A DNA stretch of 50,355 nucleotides from Mesorhizobium sp. WSM4313 (GTDB lineage: Bacteria > Pseudomonadota > Alphaproteobacteria > Rhizobiales > Rhizobiaceae). Where the stretch lies: the NCBI RefSeq assembly GCF_002294725.1, contig NZ_NSFT01000024.1:1-50355 (forward strand), given 5' to 3'. Position 1 is the first letter of the stretch; every line of letters begins with the position of its first letter. Below, in pieces: positions 1 to 8,684 of the stretch. The notes below the pieces were generated by a model. It made no database searches and was not told the origin of the DNA. It saw only the letters and a list, made by a program, of their open reading frames with translations. Made by a program: the position numbers and the translations under genes.

Positions 1-33
1 GTAGGGGAGTAGGGGAGTAGGGGAGTAGGGCAG
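1..33. repeat. Left array of 8-bp GTAGGG(G/C)A repeats
   Basis: Four head-to-tail copies of GTAGGGGA (the last is GTAGGGCA) run from the window edge to just before the stop codon of the four-helix-bundle gene. The same unit recurs at 403-450 in the opposite orientation, so the two arrays form inverted flanks around that gene. The array may extend beyond the window. Confidence 0.85.
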
Positions 34-400
34 CTATTCGGGTGACAATTTACGGATCAGAAGCCGCAAGAGTGTTCCCACGCTCTCACTACGTATCATC
101 AATTGTTGGGCTGCTTCGCTCGAAGTGATTCCGACGCGCTGCGCGATTAGTAAGTGAGTTTCCAACTCTTTGGAGTGACCCTTGGGCAACTCTAAGAAAC
201 TGTTGATAGGAAGCCCGGCTTTCTCGTCCATAGCCTTCTGCAATGTTAGCCGGCACGGAAGCGGCTGCCTTGGGTAGCTGAGTTGTCAATCCATAGACCT
301 CTTCTTTCGACCACGCCCTTGTCGTTTCATAAATCGAAACTGCGAGGTCCATAGCCTGCTGCCAGACGACCAAATCTCTGTACGACTCGATCTTCGCCAT
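34..400 (-). pseudogene. Four-helix-bundle protein (23S rRNA intervening-sequence type), frameshifted
   Basis: The N-terminal part (start at 400) reads like the S23/IVS four-helix-bundle family: SYRDLVVWQQAMDL, then YGLTTQLPKAAASVPANIAEG, then YQQFLRVAQGSL. In this frame the protein continues into unrelated residues. The expected family continuation, KELETHLLIAQRVG, is found one frame over and runs to the TAG at 34-36. Removing one base of the GG at 172-173 (plus strand) joins the halves as GSLKELETHLL, so there is a single-base insertion or a sequencing error. Joined, the protein would be about 121 residues, the usual family size. The family's function is not established; members occur in 23S rRNA intervening sequences and as free genes. 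The Shine-Dalgarno-like AGGGG before the ATG belongs to the flanking repeat array. Confidence 0.8.
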
Positions 401-402
401 CG

Positions 403-450
403 TCCCCTACTGCCCTACTGCCCTACTCCCCTACTGCCTTACTCCCCTAA
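403..450. repeat. Right array of 8-bp repeats, inverted relative to the left array
   Basis: Read on the minus strand this is six imperfect units of the form GTAGGG(G/C)A, with variants TTAGGGGA and GTAAGGCA. It begins inside the stop codon of the glutamine synthetase-like gene (TAG at 449-447) and ends 2 bases before the ATG of the four-helix-bundle gene. It therefore supplies a stop codon on one side and a Shine-Dalgarno-like AGGGG on the other. Confidence 0.85.
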
Positions 451-1883
451 ACATTCAGCAACAAATACTCCCGCTCCCACGGGCTGATCACTTCCATGAA
501 GGTTTCGAACTCGGCCCGCTTGATCGCTGCGTAAGTGGCGGCGAAGGATGTGCCGAGGATAATGCCGAGCTCCTTGTCGGCCTCGAACAAATCGACCGCT
601 TCCAGCAAGCTGCGCGGCAGGTCGATCTCGTCGGCATTGGCCGTGGTCAGAACCGGCGGTTCAGCTTTGATCTTTCTGATCATGCCGATCAGCCCGCAGG
701 CAAGCGACGCGGCAAGCGCCAGATAAGGGTTGGCGTCGGAAGACGGGATCCGGTTTTCGACGCGCCGTGCTGCCGGATCGGAGCGCGGCACGCGGAAGGC
801 TGTGGTGCGGTTGTCGTAGCCCCATTTGTTGTTGACCGGGGCCGAGGCCTGCTGCGTCAGCCGGCGGTAGGAATTGACGTAGGGCGCGAACATCACCAGC
901 GCGTTCGGCACGTGCTTCTGCATGCCGCCGATGAAATGGAAGAAGGCGTCCGTCTCGGAGCCGTCCTCGGCCGAGAAGATGTTCTTGCCGGTCTTCTTGT
1001 CGATGACCGACTGGTGGATATGCATGGCCGAGCCCGGCTGCCCCTGGATCGGCTTGGCCATGAAGGTGGCGTAGATCTCATGCTTCAGCGCCGCCTCGCG
1101 AATGGTGCGCTTGAACATGAAAACCTGGTCGGCGAGCTCGATCGGATTGCCGTGTCGCAGATTGATCTCGAGCTGGCCGGCGCCTTCCTCATGGATCAGC
1201 GTGTCGATCTCCAGGCCCTGACGTTCCGAGAAATGGTAGATGTCGTCGATCAGTTCGTCGAACTCGTTGACGCCGGCGATCGAATAGCCGGCGCCGCCGC
1301 CGATCGGCCGGCCCGAGCGCCCGACCGGCGGCGTCAGCGGATAGTCCGGGTCGGGATTCTTGCGCACCAGATAGAATTCGATCTCGGGCGCCACCACCGG
1401 CTTCAGGCCGCGCTCGTCATAGGCGGCAAGCACGCGCTTCAGCACGTTGCGCGGCGTGAACTCGACCGAGCGGCCGTCCTGGTGGACGAGGTCGCAAATC
1501 ACTGCCGCCGTCGGATCTTCTTCCCAGGGCACAGCCGTCAGCGTTGAAAGATCGGGCAAAAGCTTTAGGTCGCCGTCGTCCTCGGGATAGTGGAAGCCGT
1601 TGCCGTCCTCGGGATAGCCGCCCGAGATCGTCGTCATGAACACGGCCGAAGGCAGCGCCAGCGAGGTGTTGGAGGTGAATTTCTTCGACGGCATCATCTT
1701 GCCGCGGGCGACGCCCGCCTGGTCGGGCGTGATGCACTCGATGTCCTCGATGCCGCGCCATTCGAGCCAGGCGCTGGCTTCCTTCCAGTTCTTCACGCCG
1801 CGTTCGTTTTTCAGGAATGCAGGCGTGCGGGCGCGTCCCCCCCGGCTCGACGGACGGACTTCCTTTTTTTCAGGCGGCATCAT
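447..1883 (-). CDS. puuA: Glutamine synthetase family protein, probable gamma-glutamylputrescine synthetase
   Basis: This 478-residue protein has the glutamine synthetase fold order: an N-terminal beta-grasp region (EWRGIEDIECITPD), then catalytic-domain motifs EIEFYLV, EEGAGQLEINLRHG, AMHIHQS, NKWGYDNRTTAFRVP and RVENRIPSSDANPYLA. It lacks the adenylylation-loop look of GlnA. It resembles the PuuA/GlnA4 group, which ligates glutamate to putrescine or other amines in the cytoplasm at the cost of ATP. The putrescine transporter at 10095-14199 supports that substrate, although the two loci are not adjacent. Two consecutive ATGs are possible starts; GGTGA precedes them. The first ~25 residues are basic and may be an extension. 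The stop codon lies in the repeat array. The PuuA assignment is less sure than the family. Confidence 0.8.
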   Translation of the reverse strand: MMPPEKKEVRPSSRGGRARTPAFLKNERGVKNWKEASAWLEWRGIEDIECITPDQAGVARGKMMPSKKFTSNTSLALPSAVFMTTISGGYPEDGNGFHYPEDDGDLKLLPDLSTLTAVPWEEDPTAAVICDLVHQDGRSVEFTPRNVLKRVLAAYDERGLKPVVAPEIEFYLVRKNPDPDYPLTPPVGRSGRPIGGGAGYSIAGVNEFDELIDDIYHFSERQGLEIDTLIHEEGAGQLEINLRHGNPIELADQVFMFKRTIREAALKHEIYATFMAKPIQGQPGSAMHIHQSVIDKKTGKNIFSAEDGSETDAFFHFIGGMQKHVPNALVMFAPYVNSYRRLTQQASAPVNNKWGYDNRTTAFRVPRSDPAARRVENRIPSSDANPYLALAASLACGLIGMIRKIKAEPPVLTTANADEIDLPRSLLEAVDLFEADKELGIILGTSFAATYAAIKRAEFETFMEVISPWEREYLLLNV

Positions 1884-1961
1884 TCACCAGATTGTGTTGC
1901 GGATTTCGAACTATAGCCGGGCGCAACGGGGAAAGGGAAGGGGAGGCGCCGGACGGCTTGC

Positions 1962-2948
1962 TCAGGGAGCCGCTCTTTGCGAACCGGGCTGCAGCCTCTG
2001 CCGGTCGTTTGCGTCGAGCCATCGCAACAGCGCCGCCGCATAGACTTTGCGCCAACCTCGCTGGGGCGTCGATAGGAACCAGGCCTGGCGTATGTCCCAG
2101 CTATCGCAGGCCAGATCGCGCAGCTTGGTGTTGATGATGCCTTTTCCTGACAGCGGGTAGACCGAGAACTCGGAAAAATAGATTTCGCCGTCGATCTCGT
2201 AGAAGTCGCAGCGCATGTGATCGAACGGTGCCGTCAGCCGCTCCGCTATCTCGCGCATCCGCAGAAACGATGGCGGCAGATCGATCTTCACCCATTGGCT
2301 GCCGCTGCCCGGCGGCACGGGTGCGTGATTGCCGTCGCGGTCGAAATGACTTTTCAACTCGTTGCCCCATCTGTCCCGCCGTGCGGCGTAGACGTAAGCC
2401 GTCTTCCCGTTCGAGATATGAAATTTATACTCCAGCGGGACCGGCACATCGTCCTCGAGAAGCATCTCCTCAACGAAGATGAGCCGTCTCGCGCCCTTGT
2501 AGGCCCATTCACCGAATTTCCTGCCGTAGCGATTGCGCATCCAGCGCGCCGTTCGCCGCCGCAGCTTCGGCCTGTCCACCTCGCCGTTGCGGATCATCAT
2601 GTTCCAGCGGCAGCCATGATTGGCCTTCACCACGACATTTCCGGCAAGCAGCGCCGGCGGGATCTGCGTGGCGTCGCGGCCGCTCCACAACACTTTCGCG
2701 GTTTTGAGTTCCGGGCATGTTGACAGGGCGTAGTCCTTGGACGCCAGCTTGTCGCATGCCGTGGCATAGACGGGATTATGGTCGAAGATCTTCCGCCACA
2801 AGAACTTGTCGACGTAAGACCTCGGCCTGGCCGGGTCGGGAAAGACGCCGCTGTGATCATAGGTTCTTTTCCAGATCAGCGGATGGCGAAGCAGGCACCA
2901 GGCCAAGGTTGCGGCCAGGACCGCGCGATCGGCCATGCCCGCTGCCAT
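1962..2948 (-). CDS. TupA-like ATP-grasp ligase
   Basis: The 328-residue product, counted from the ATG at 2948, has the layout of the TupA-like ATP-grasp family (named after teichuronopeptide synthesis): KFLWRKIFDHNPVYATACDK near residue 50, VVVKANHGCRWNMMI near 115, EMLLEDDVPVPLEYKFHI near 190, and the metal-binding end MRCDFYEIDGEIYFSEFS near 270. ATP-grasp enzymes activate a carboxylate with ATP and join it to an amine or thiol. A longer reading frame begins at 3110, but it would lie inside the preceding gene. The ATG at 2948 overlaps that gene's stop as TGATG, which indicates translational coupling and fixes the start. The partner is a nicotianamine-synthase-like enzyme, so a ligase acting on its product is a reasonable inference. 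The substrate is unknown. Confidence 0.72.
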   Translation of the reverse strand: MAAGMADRAVLAATLAWCLLRHPLIWKRTYDHSGVFPDPARPRSYVDKFLWRKIFDHNPVYATACDKLASKDYALSTCPELKTAKVLWSGRDATQIPPALLAGNVVVKANHGCRWNMMIRNGEVDRPKLRRRTARWMRNRYGRKFGEWAYKGARRLIFVEEMLLEDDVPVPLEYKFHISNGKTAYVYAARRDRWGNELKSHFDRDGNHAPVPPGSGSQWVKIDLPPSFLRMREIAERLTAPFDHMRCDFYEIDGEIYFSEFSVYPLSGKGIINTKLRDLACDSWDIRQAWFLSTPQRGWRKVYAAALLRWLDANDRQRLQPGSQRAAP

Positions 2949-3760
2949 CAGCCTGCGCTTCCGCGCCCCGCGGCGCCAGGCCGGAAGCGGACGAACACAT
3001 CGCGGGTCATGTTGCGCGATACGTGGGTGCGGCCGACCACTTCCAGCCGCGGGTCGAGCGTCTCTTCCGCGCGCTCCGACCACAAGCGGGCCAACGAATA
3101 CGGTTCCCATAGAACGAGCTGGAGATCGGGTGGGGCCGTGTCTGCGACGCGCGACACGACAGCTGCTTTGGGCGAGACCATGCTGGCGATATAGACAAGC
3201 TGGGCGCCGCGATAGTCATAGTCGCGCCCGTTGCGGAATTCGGCGCGCATTCGGATGTAGCCGAGTTTGGCTGCTAGAATATTCGCTGTCTCGACCGCTT
3301 CCGGCACAATATCCAGCCCGACGATCTCGGGAACCGGTGTCTGGTCGCAGATACGGAACATCGTGAACGGGCGGCCGCCGCAGCCGACCATCACGGCACG
3401 TGTGCACCGGCTGAAGTCGACATGCTCGAAGACCTCATCCAGGCGCTTGTAGGCGTCTTTCGAGGACATGACGCCGATGGTCGTTTCCTCCGCCGCTATC
3501 TGCCCGAACGAGGTTGGATGCTTCAGCTCCAGCATCTGCCTTATTTCGGCGACGTCTTGCGCATGAACCATTTCGATGAAGGCTCGCGTAAGCATGGGCC
3601 GGTAGGCAAACAGTTCCGGGTGGCTGTCGAGCAGCGCTTCGCCGGTATCATGGCCCATGGCGACGCCAATATCGCGGATTCCGTTGATCAGTTCCGTTGG
3701 CGTGCGCTCACGAGCGCTTGCCATGAAGCCTTCCAGCTCGTCTTTCCACGAATTCAGCAT
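2948..3760 (-). CDS. Nicotianamine synthase-like SAM-dependent enzyme
   Basis: This 270-residue protein has a helical N-terminal half (1-115) and a Rossmann SAM-binding half. The SAM loop, GCGGRPFT at 126-133, fits the G-x-G-x-x-P-x-T loop typical of nicotianamine synthases and CntL-type enzymes better than the usual methyltransferase GxGxG. An acidic residue (LDIVPEA, D150) follows at the end of strand 2, and QLVYIASMVSPK (188-199) matches the D-V-x-x-A-A-L-x-x-x-K pattern of that family. Those enzymes transfer the 3-amino-3-carboxypropyl group of SAM to amino groups to make metallophores; ordinary methylation remains possible. GGGGGTG precedes the ATG; an internal ATG at residue 13, with GGAAGG before it, is an alternative. 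It is coupled by TGATG overlap to the ATP-grasp gene. Confidence 0.55.
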   Translation of the reverse strand: MLNSWKDELEGFMASARERTPTELINGIRDIGVAMGHDTGEALLDSHPELFAYRPMLTRAFIEMVHAQDVAEIRQMLELKHPTSFGQIAAEETTIGVMSSKDAYKRLDEVFEHVDFSRCTRAVMVGCGGRPFTMFRICDQTPVPEIVGLDIVPEAVETANILAAKLGYIRMRAEFRNGRDYDYRGAQLVYIASMVSPKAAVVSRVADTAPPDLQLVLWEPYSLARLWSERAEETLDPRLEVVGRTHVSRNMTRDVFVRFRPGAAGRGSAG

Positions 3761-3841
3761 GCACCCCCGCTTTGCCGATCTCCGGCTAGAGCTAGCAGTG
3801 CCCGGCGAACGCGTCTACACCGCGTTCCGAAGGAGGATGAC

Positions 3842-4555
3842 GTGACAATATCCGCTCTTACCACGATCGGTTTCGATGCCGACGACACGTTGTGGCAGAA
3901 CGAGCAGTTCTTCCGCATGACTGAGAAGCGCTTTGCCGCAATGCTGGCGGAGCACGGAGACCACGACCAAATCGCGGCAAGACTGCTCGAGGCGGAAAGG
4001 CGCAATCTCGCCCTCTACGGCTTCGGCATCAAGGGCTTTACCTTGTCGATGATCGAGACAGCGGTCGAGGTTACCGGCGGGGAGGTACCTGGTTCGATCA
4101 TCGGCGAGATACTGGCTGCCGGCCGCGAGATGCTCAGCCACCCGATCGAGCCGCTGCCGCACGCGCGCGAGACGATCGAGAAGCTGGCGGGTTCCTACCA
4201 TCTGGTGCTGATCACCAAGGGCGACCTCTTCGATCAGGAGCGCAAGCTTGCGCAGTCGGGAATGGGTGACCTTTTCGACGCAGTTGAGATCGTCAGCGAC
4301 AAGAGCACCGCCACCTATGCCCGCATCTTCAGCCGCTATGGCCGTGGTCCGCAGAACAGCATGATGGTTGGCAATTCCCTCAAGTCCGACGTGATTCCCG
4401 CCATCGAGGCCGGCAGTTGGGGCATCCATGTGCCGCACGAATTGACCTGGGCGATCGAACAGGCCGAGGCGCCTGTCGCGGCGCCGCGCTTCCGTCAGAT
4501 TGCAGATCTTGGCGAGTTGCCGAGCCTTGTCGAGGCTATCGCAAAGGCCGAGTGA
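3842..4555 (+). CDS. HAD-superfamily hydrolase
   Basis: This is a 237-residue HAD phosphatase. Motif I is FDADDTLW near residue 10, motif II is LITKGD near 120, the motif III lysine lies around DKSTATY, and motif IV is MMVGNSLKSDVIPA. A helical cap lies between motifs I and II, as in the YjjG/YigB-like subfamily (nucleotide or sugar phosphate hydrolases of the cytosol). The start is a GTG at 3842 with a strong AGGAGG at 3831-3836, five bases upstream. The ATG between them runs into a stop after two codons. It diverges from the nicotianamine-synthase-like gene across 81 bases and could share its regulation. The substrate cannot be told from sequence. Confidence 0.85.
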   Translation: MTISALTTIGFDADDTLWQNEQFFRMTEKRFAAMLAEHGDHDQIAARLLEAERRNLALYGFGIKGFTLSMIETAVEVTGGEVPGSIIGEILAAGREMLSHPIEPLPHARETIEKLAGSYHLVLITKGDLFDQERKLAQSGMGDLFDAVEIVSDKSTATYARIFSRYGRGPQNSMMVGNSLKSDVIPAIEAGSWGIHVPHELTWAIEQAEAPVAAPRFRQIADLGELPSLVEAIAKAE

Positions 4556-4566
4556 ACGCTCGAGCC

Positions 4567-5016
4567 TTAGCCGCGCCCGACCAGGCGATCCACCACCGGT
4601 TGCAGTCTCTCGGGCGTGATCGGTTTGGCGACCACCGCATCGATCACGCTCGACAGGCCAAGGCTCTCCGGCGTGCCATTCCTGGTTGAAAGCAGTATCA
4701 CCGCCGGCAGCGGCTTGCCGGAGGCGCGCCGCAGCGCGTCGATTGCCGACATCAGCCGGTCGCAATCCTTGTTGTCTGGGCCGCCGTCCAGGATGACGGC
4801 ACAGGGCAACTGGCCGGTGAGCGTCTTCTCGGCGGTTTCGGGCGTTTCCGAGATCGGTTTCAATCCCGATTTCTCGACGATTTTCGATACCACGACTCGG
4901 TTGATCGACGATTTTCCGACAACGAGCACCTTGGAAAAATTCGCCTCGATCGCGCCGGTCCAGGCTGCCGGTTTCGGATGTTTTTCGGAGTGGTCGTCAC
5001 GGTTGGCGGGACACAT
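4567..5016 (-). CDS. Degenerate response-regulator receiver protein
   Basis: The C-terminal ~115 residues form a receiver domain: KVLVVGKSSINRVVVSKIVEKSG (strand 1/helix 1), CAVILDGG with the phospho-acceptor-type Asp, and VVAKPITPERL with the conserved Lys. The acidic pair normally found after strand 1 is replaced by Gly-Lys (VGKSS), so Mg2+ binding and phosphorylation are doubtful. There is no output domain. A longer frame could begin at a TTG at 5091. The ATG at 5016 (149 residues) is preferred but has no clear Shine-Dalgarno. It converges with the HAD gene and ends 12 bases from it. The partner is unknown. Confidence 0.65.
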   Translation of the reverse strand: MCPANRDDHSEKHPKPAAWTGAIEANFSKVLVVGKSSINRVVVSKIVEKSGLKPISETPETAEKTLTGQLPCAVILDGGPDNKDCDRLMSAIDALRRASGKPLPAVILLSTRNGTPESLGLSSVIDAVVAKPITPERLQPVVDRLVGRG

Positions 5017-5230
5017 CGGCGGGCAGGCACTCTGGTTCAATGCAGGGTTGAAACCTGAGGCACAATTGGGTGAGATCGCGGCCGGTGTCAAGCTGAAACG
5101 ATCGAGGTCGAAAATATAGCAAGAAATTCCGGAATTCAGCGCAAGTCGTACCTCCTGGCGACGAAGGCAAATCGAAAAAATGCGACAGTCTCCCGGACGT
5201 ATAGCGCGCGGAAGACTATCGCCGAGACTG

Positions 5231-5245
5231 TTGACGTTACGTCAA
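5231..5245. other. Perfect 15-bp palindrome TTGACGT-T-ACGTCAA
   Basis: The 7-bp arms are perfect with one central base. The palindrome overlaps the stop codon of the 80-residue gene at 5242-5484. It has no T-run, so it is not a convincing terminator. A protein-binding site is possible but nothing here proves it. Confidence 0.4.
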
Positions 5246-5484
5246 GTATGACTCTGCTGGGTAACGATCACCGGGATCAAAAGGTCTCCCCAGTTGCCGT
5301 CGCCGCCATGGTGCCTGGCCGAACGCACCAGCTCCACCGAGACGCCGGCCTCGACTGCCTTCATGACCGACTGGTTTAGCCTGTGCAGATCGTTGGCGAG
5401 CATGCGGATCGTCGCCTGCTGGTCGACGCTCATCGCGCTCGATTGCTCTTCTGCCCTTTCCTTGACGCGGCTTATCGATGCCAT
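5242..5484 (-). CDS. Small conserved-looking protein downstream of aceA
   Basis: This is an 80-residue soluble protein rich in Ala, Gln and Ser: helical in the first half (EEQSSAMSVDQQATIRMLAND), then RSARHHGGDGNWGDLLIPV. I do not recognise a named domain. A good GAGGAGA lies eight bases before the ATG, and codon use matches the neighbours, so the gene is likely real. It follows aceA by 54 bases on the same strand and is probably co-transcribed, which would link it to growth on C2 compounds or fatty acids. That role is inferred from position only. Confidence 0.7.
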   Translation of the reverse strand: MASISRVKERAEEQSSAMSVDQQATIRMLANDLHRLNQSVMKAVEAGVSVELVRSARHHGGDGNWGDLLIPVIVTQQSHT

Positions 5485-5538
5485 CGCTCTTCTCCTCGAT
5501 GTAGATGCCCTGCGGGCGTTTCCTCTGGTTGTTATCCG

Positions 5539-6828
<1,290 letters not shown>

Positions 6829-6998
6829 TGGTCACTCCGGATCGTTTGGAAACTGCGTCAGCGCTGCATCGCAAAGGCATGTTCTGCGACGCCCTGCGTA
6901 TGACATTCTTTACATTGCAGCGCGAAAGGCACCTAGAAAAACTGGCAACTCCCGCGGAAAATAAAGGAAAAGCTGTGTTGCCATTGACAGTCCACCTC

Positions 6999-7068
6999 TG
7001 TAAATTTGTCACGATTGTAAAAGCGGCGAAGCGCGCACCGCACTCGACGTTCATGTAAATTCTTGTCA
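6999..7068. promoter_or_regulatory. Two TGTAAATT-(C)-TTGTCA direct repeats, possible operators
   Basis: TGTAAATTTGTCA (6999-7011) and TGTAAATTCTTGTCA (7054-7068) are direct repeats in the divergent aceA/regulator region. The second ends 12 bases before the regulator's ATG. Their position suits an autoregulated XRE-type repressor or activator. A TTGACA lies at 6984-6989 but has no convincing -10 partner. Binding is inferred. Confidence 0.4.
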
Positions 7069-7080
7069 AGGATGGCAGGG

Positions 7081-8523
7081 ATGGCCGACCAGAAGATCTT
7101 CGCCGGGCCGCGGCTGCGCCGGCTGCGCAACGCCAGGAGCCTGACCCAGACGGCGATGGCCGAGGGGCTGGGCATCTCGCCATCCTATCTCAACCTGATC
7201 GAGCGCAATCAGCGACCGCTGACGGTGCAGCTCATCCTCAAGCTTGCCTCCGTCTACAAGGTCGATCCACATGAATTGCAGGGCGAGACAAAAGGCTCGA
7301 TCGCGGCCTTGCGCGAGGCCTTCAGCGATCCGCTTCTTGCCGGCGAACTGCCCGGCGATCAGGAACTGATCGACCTCGCCGAAACAGCGCCGAACGCTTC
7401 GGCGGCGATGGTGAAACTCTTTCGCGCCTATCGCGAGCAGGCCGAGCGCCTGTCCGATCTCAACCAGCTTCTGGCGAAGGAGGGCAGGGCAACCGCGCTG
7501 TCCGGCACCCGCATGCCTTCCGACGAAGTCCATGACGTGTTTGAGCGCCGGCCGAACCACTTCGCTTCGCTGGAAGAGGAGGCGGAGGCTTTCACATCGG
7601 TCCTTGACCCCGGTGATGATCTGTTCGGCGCGCTCAAAGCCTGGCTGAGGCGCGAGCACGGCATCGTCGTCAAGGTGCTGCCGGTCGCCACCATGCCCAA
7701 CTGGCGCCGCCGCTACGATCGCCATTCGCAGCGTCTCTTCCTGTCCGAGCGGCTGTCGCCTTTCGACCAATTGCGCGAAGTCGCGATGGAGGCGAGCCTC
7801 ATACGCATGTCGGTAGCCATCGCGGCTGAGATCCAGGCGCTGAAGCTCGGTACCGACGAGGCCCGCCGGCTCGCTCGCTTCGAGCTCGGCCGCTATGCCG
7901 CGCATGCGCTGATGATGCCCTATCAGGCTTTCCATGCCGCCGCCGTTCGCGGCCGTTACGACATCGACGTCCTGCGTTCCCGTTTCGGCGTTTCCTTCGA
8001 GCAGGCGGCCAATCGACTGACCATGCTGCAGCGGCCGGGCGCGGCGGGCGTGCCGTTCTTCATGCTGGAAGTCGACAATGCCGGCAACCGCTTCCGCAAG
8101 GCCGGCAGCCGGGGCTATCCGCAGAGCCGCTTCGGCGGCGGCTGCCCCAAGCTTCCCGTCCATGCGGCGTTCTCGCAGCCCGGCCAGATCCTCGTCGAAG
8201 CGGTCGAGATGCCGGACGGCGCCGAATTCCTCTGCATCGCCCGCACGCTGGAAGGTCCGCAGGGCGCCTTCTCCGAACGGCCGCGCCGCACCGCGCTACT
8301 GCTCGGCTGCGATATCGGCTTTCGCGACGATATCGTCTATGGCGCGGCGCTGCCGGCCGCAGCCGCCGGCAAGCCCGGTCAAGGCTTCGCTACGCCGGTA
8401 GGCCCCGCCTGCAGGCTTTGCGAGCGCGTCGGCTGCCTGGCGCGCGCCGAGCCGCCGGTGACGCGCCCGCTCGGCCTCGACGAGATGGTGACGGGCCTCA
8501 GCGCCTTCGATTTTCAAGGATGA
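7081..8523 (+). CDS. XRE-family regulator with DUF2083 domain (RamB/ScfR-like)
   Basis: This is a 480-residue regulator. Residues ~5-65 form a Cro/C1 helix-turn-helix (LRRLRNARSLTQTAMAEGLG, PSYLNLIERNQRPLT). The rest is an IrrE-like domain without an HExxH zinc motif, followed by DUF2083 with a C-terminal cysteine cluster (CRLCERVGCLARAEPP). This architecture is that of RamB/ScfR short-chain fatty-acid regulators, which sense acyl-CoA or propionate/acetate status and control aceA and related genes. Three in-frame starts exist (TTG 7063, ATG 7072, ATG 7081). The last is chosen because AAGGA lies nine bases upstream and its protein begins at the conserved N-terminus. It diverges from aceA, and the repeats in the gap are candidate binding sites. 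Confidence 0.88.
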   Translation: MADQKIFAGPRLRRLRNARSLTQTAMAEGLGISPSYLNLIERNQRPLTVQLILKLASVYKVDPHELQGETKGSIAALREAFSDPLLAGELPGDQELIDLAETAPNASAAMVKLFRAYREQAERLSDLNQLLAKEGRATALSGTRMPSDEVHDVFERRPNHFASLEEEAEAFTSVLDPGDDLFGALKAWLRREHGIVVKVLPVATMPNWRRRYDRHSQRLFLSERLSPFDQLREVAMEASLIRMSVAIAAEIQALKLGTDEARRLARFELGRYAAHALMMPYQAFHAAAVRGRYDIDVLRSRFGVSFEQAANRLTMLQRPGAAGVPFFMLEVDNAGNRFRKAGSRGYPQSRFGGGCPKLPVHAAFSQPGQILVEAVEMPDGAEFLCIARTLEGPQGAFSERPRRTALLLGCDIGFRDDIVYGAALPAAAAGKPGQGFATPVGPACRLCERVGCLARAEPPVTRPLGLDEMVTGLSAFDFQG

Positions 8524-8684
8524 CATCGGCGGATGTGTCCTAAGTCTCGCCGGGTGCTGGATCACGCCGGGCCGGCGTCTTTGCGCTACGCGATTGAGGC
8601 ATAATTCTTTCTGGGGCACAGTTCTGTCGTCTAAGACACAAGTCTTGTTGTCCTTGCTGCATCGAACGCAACCCGCTGACAGTC

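Noticed and set aside
1..450. Repeat arrays as a CRISPR
   Set aside because: Units are 8 bp, contiguous and without spacers, and no cas genes are nearby.
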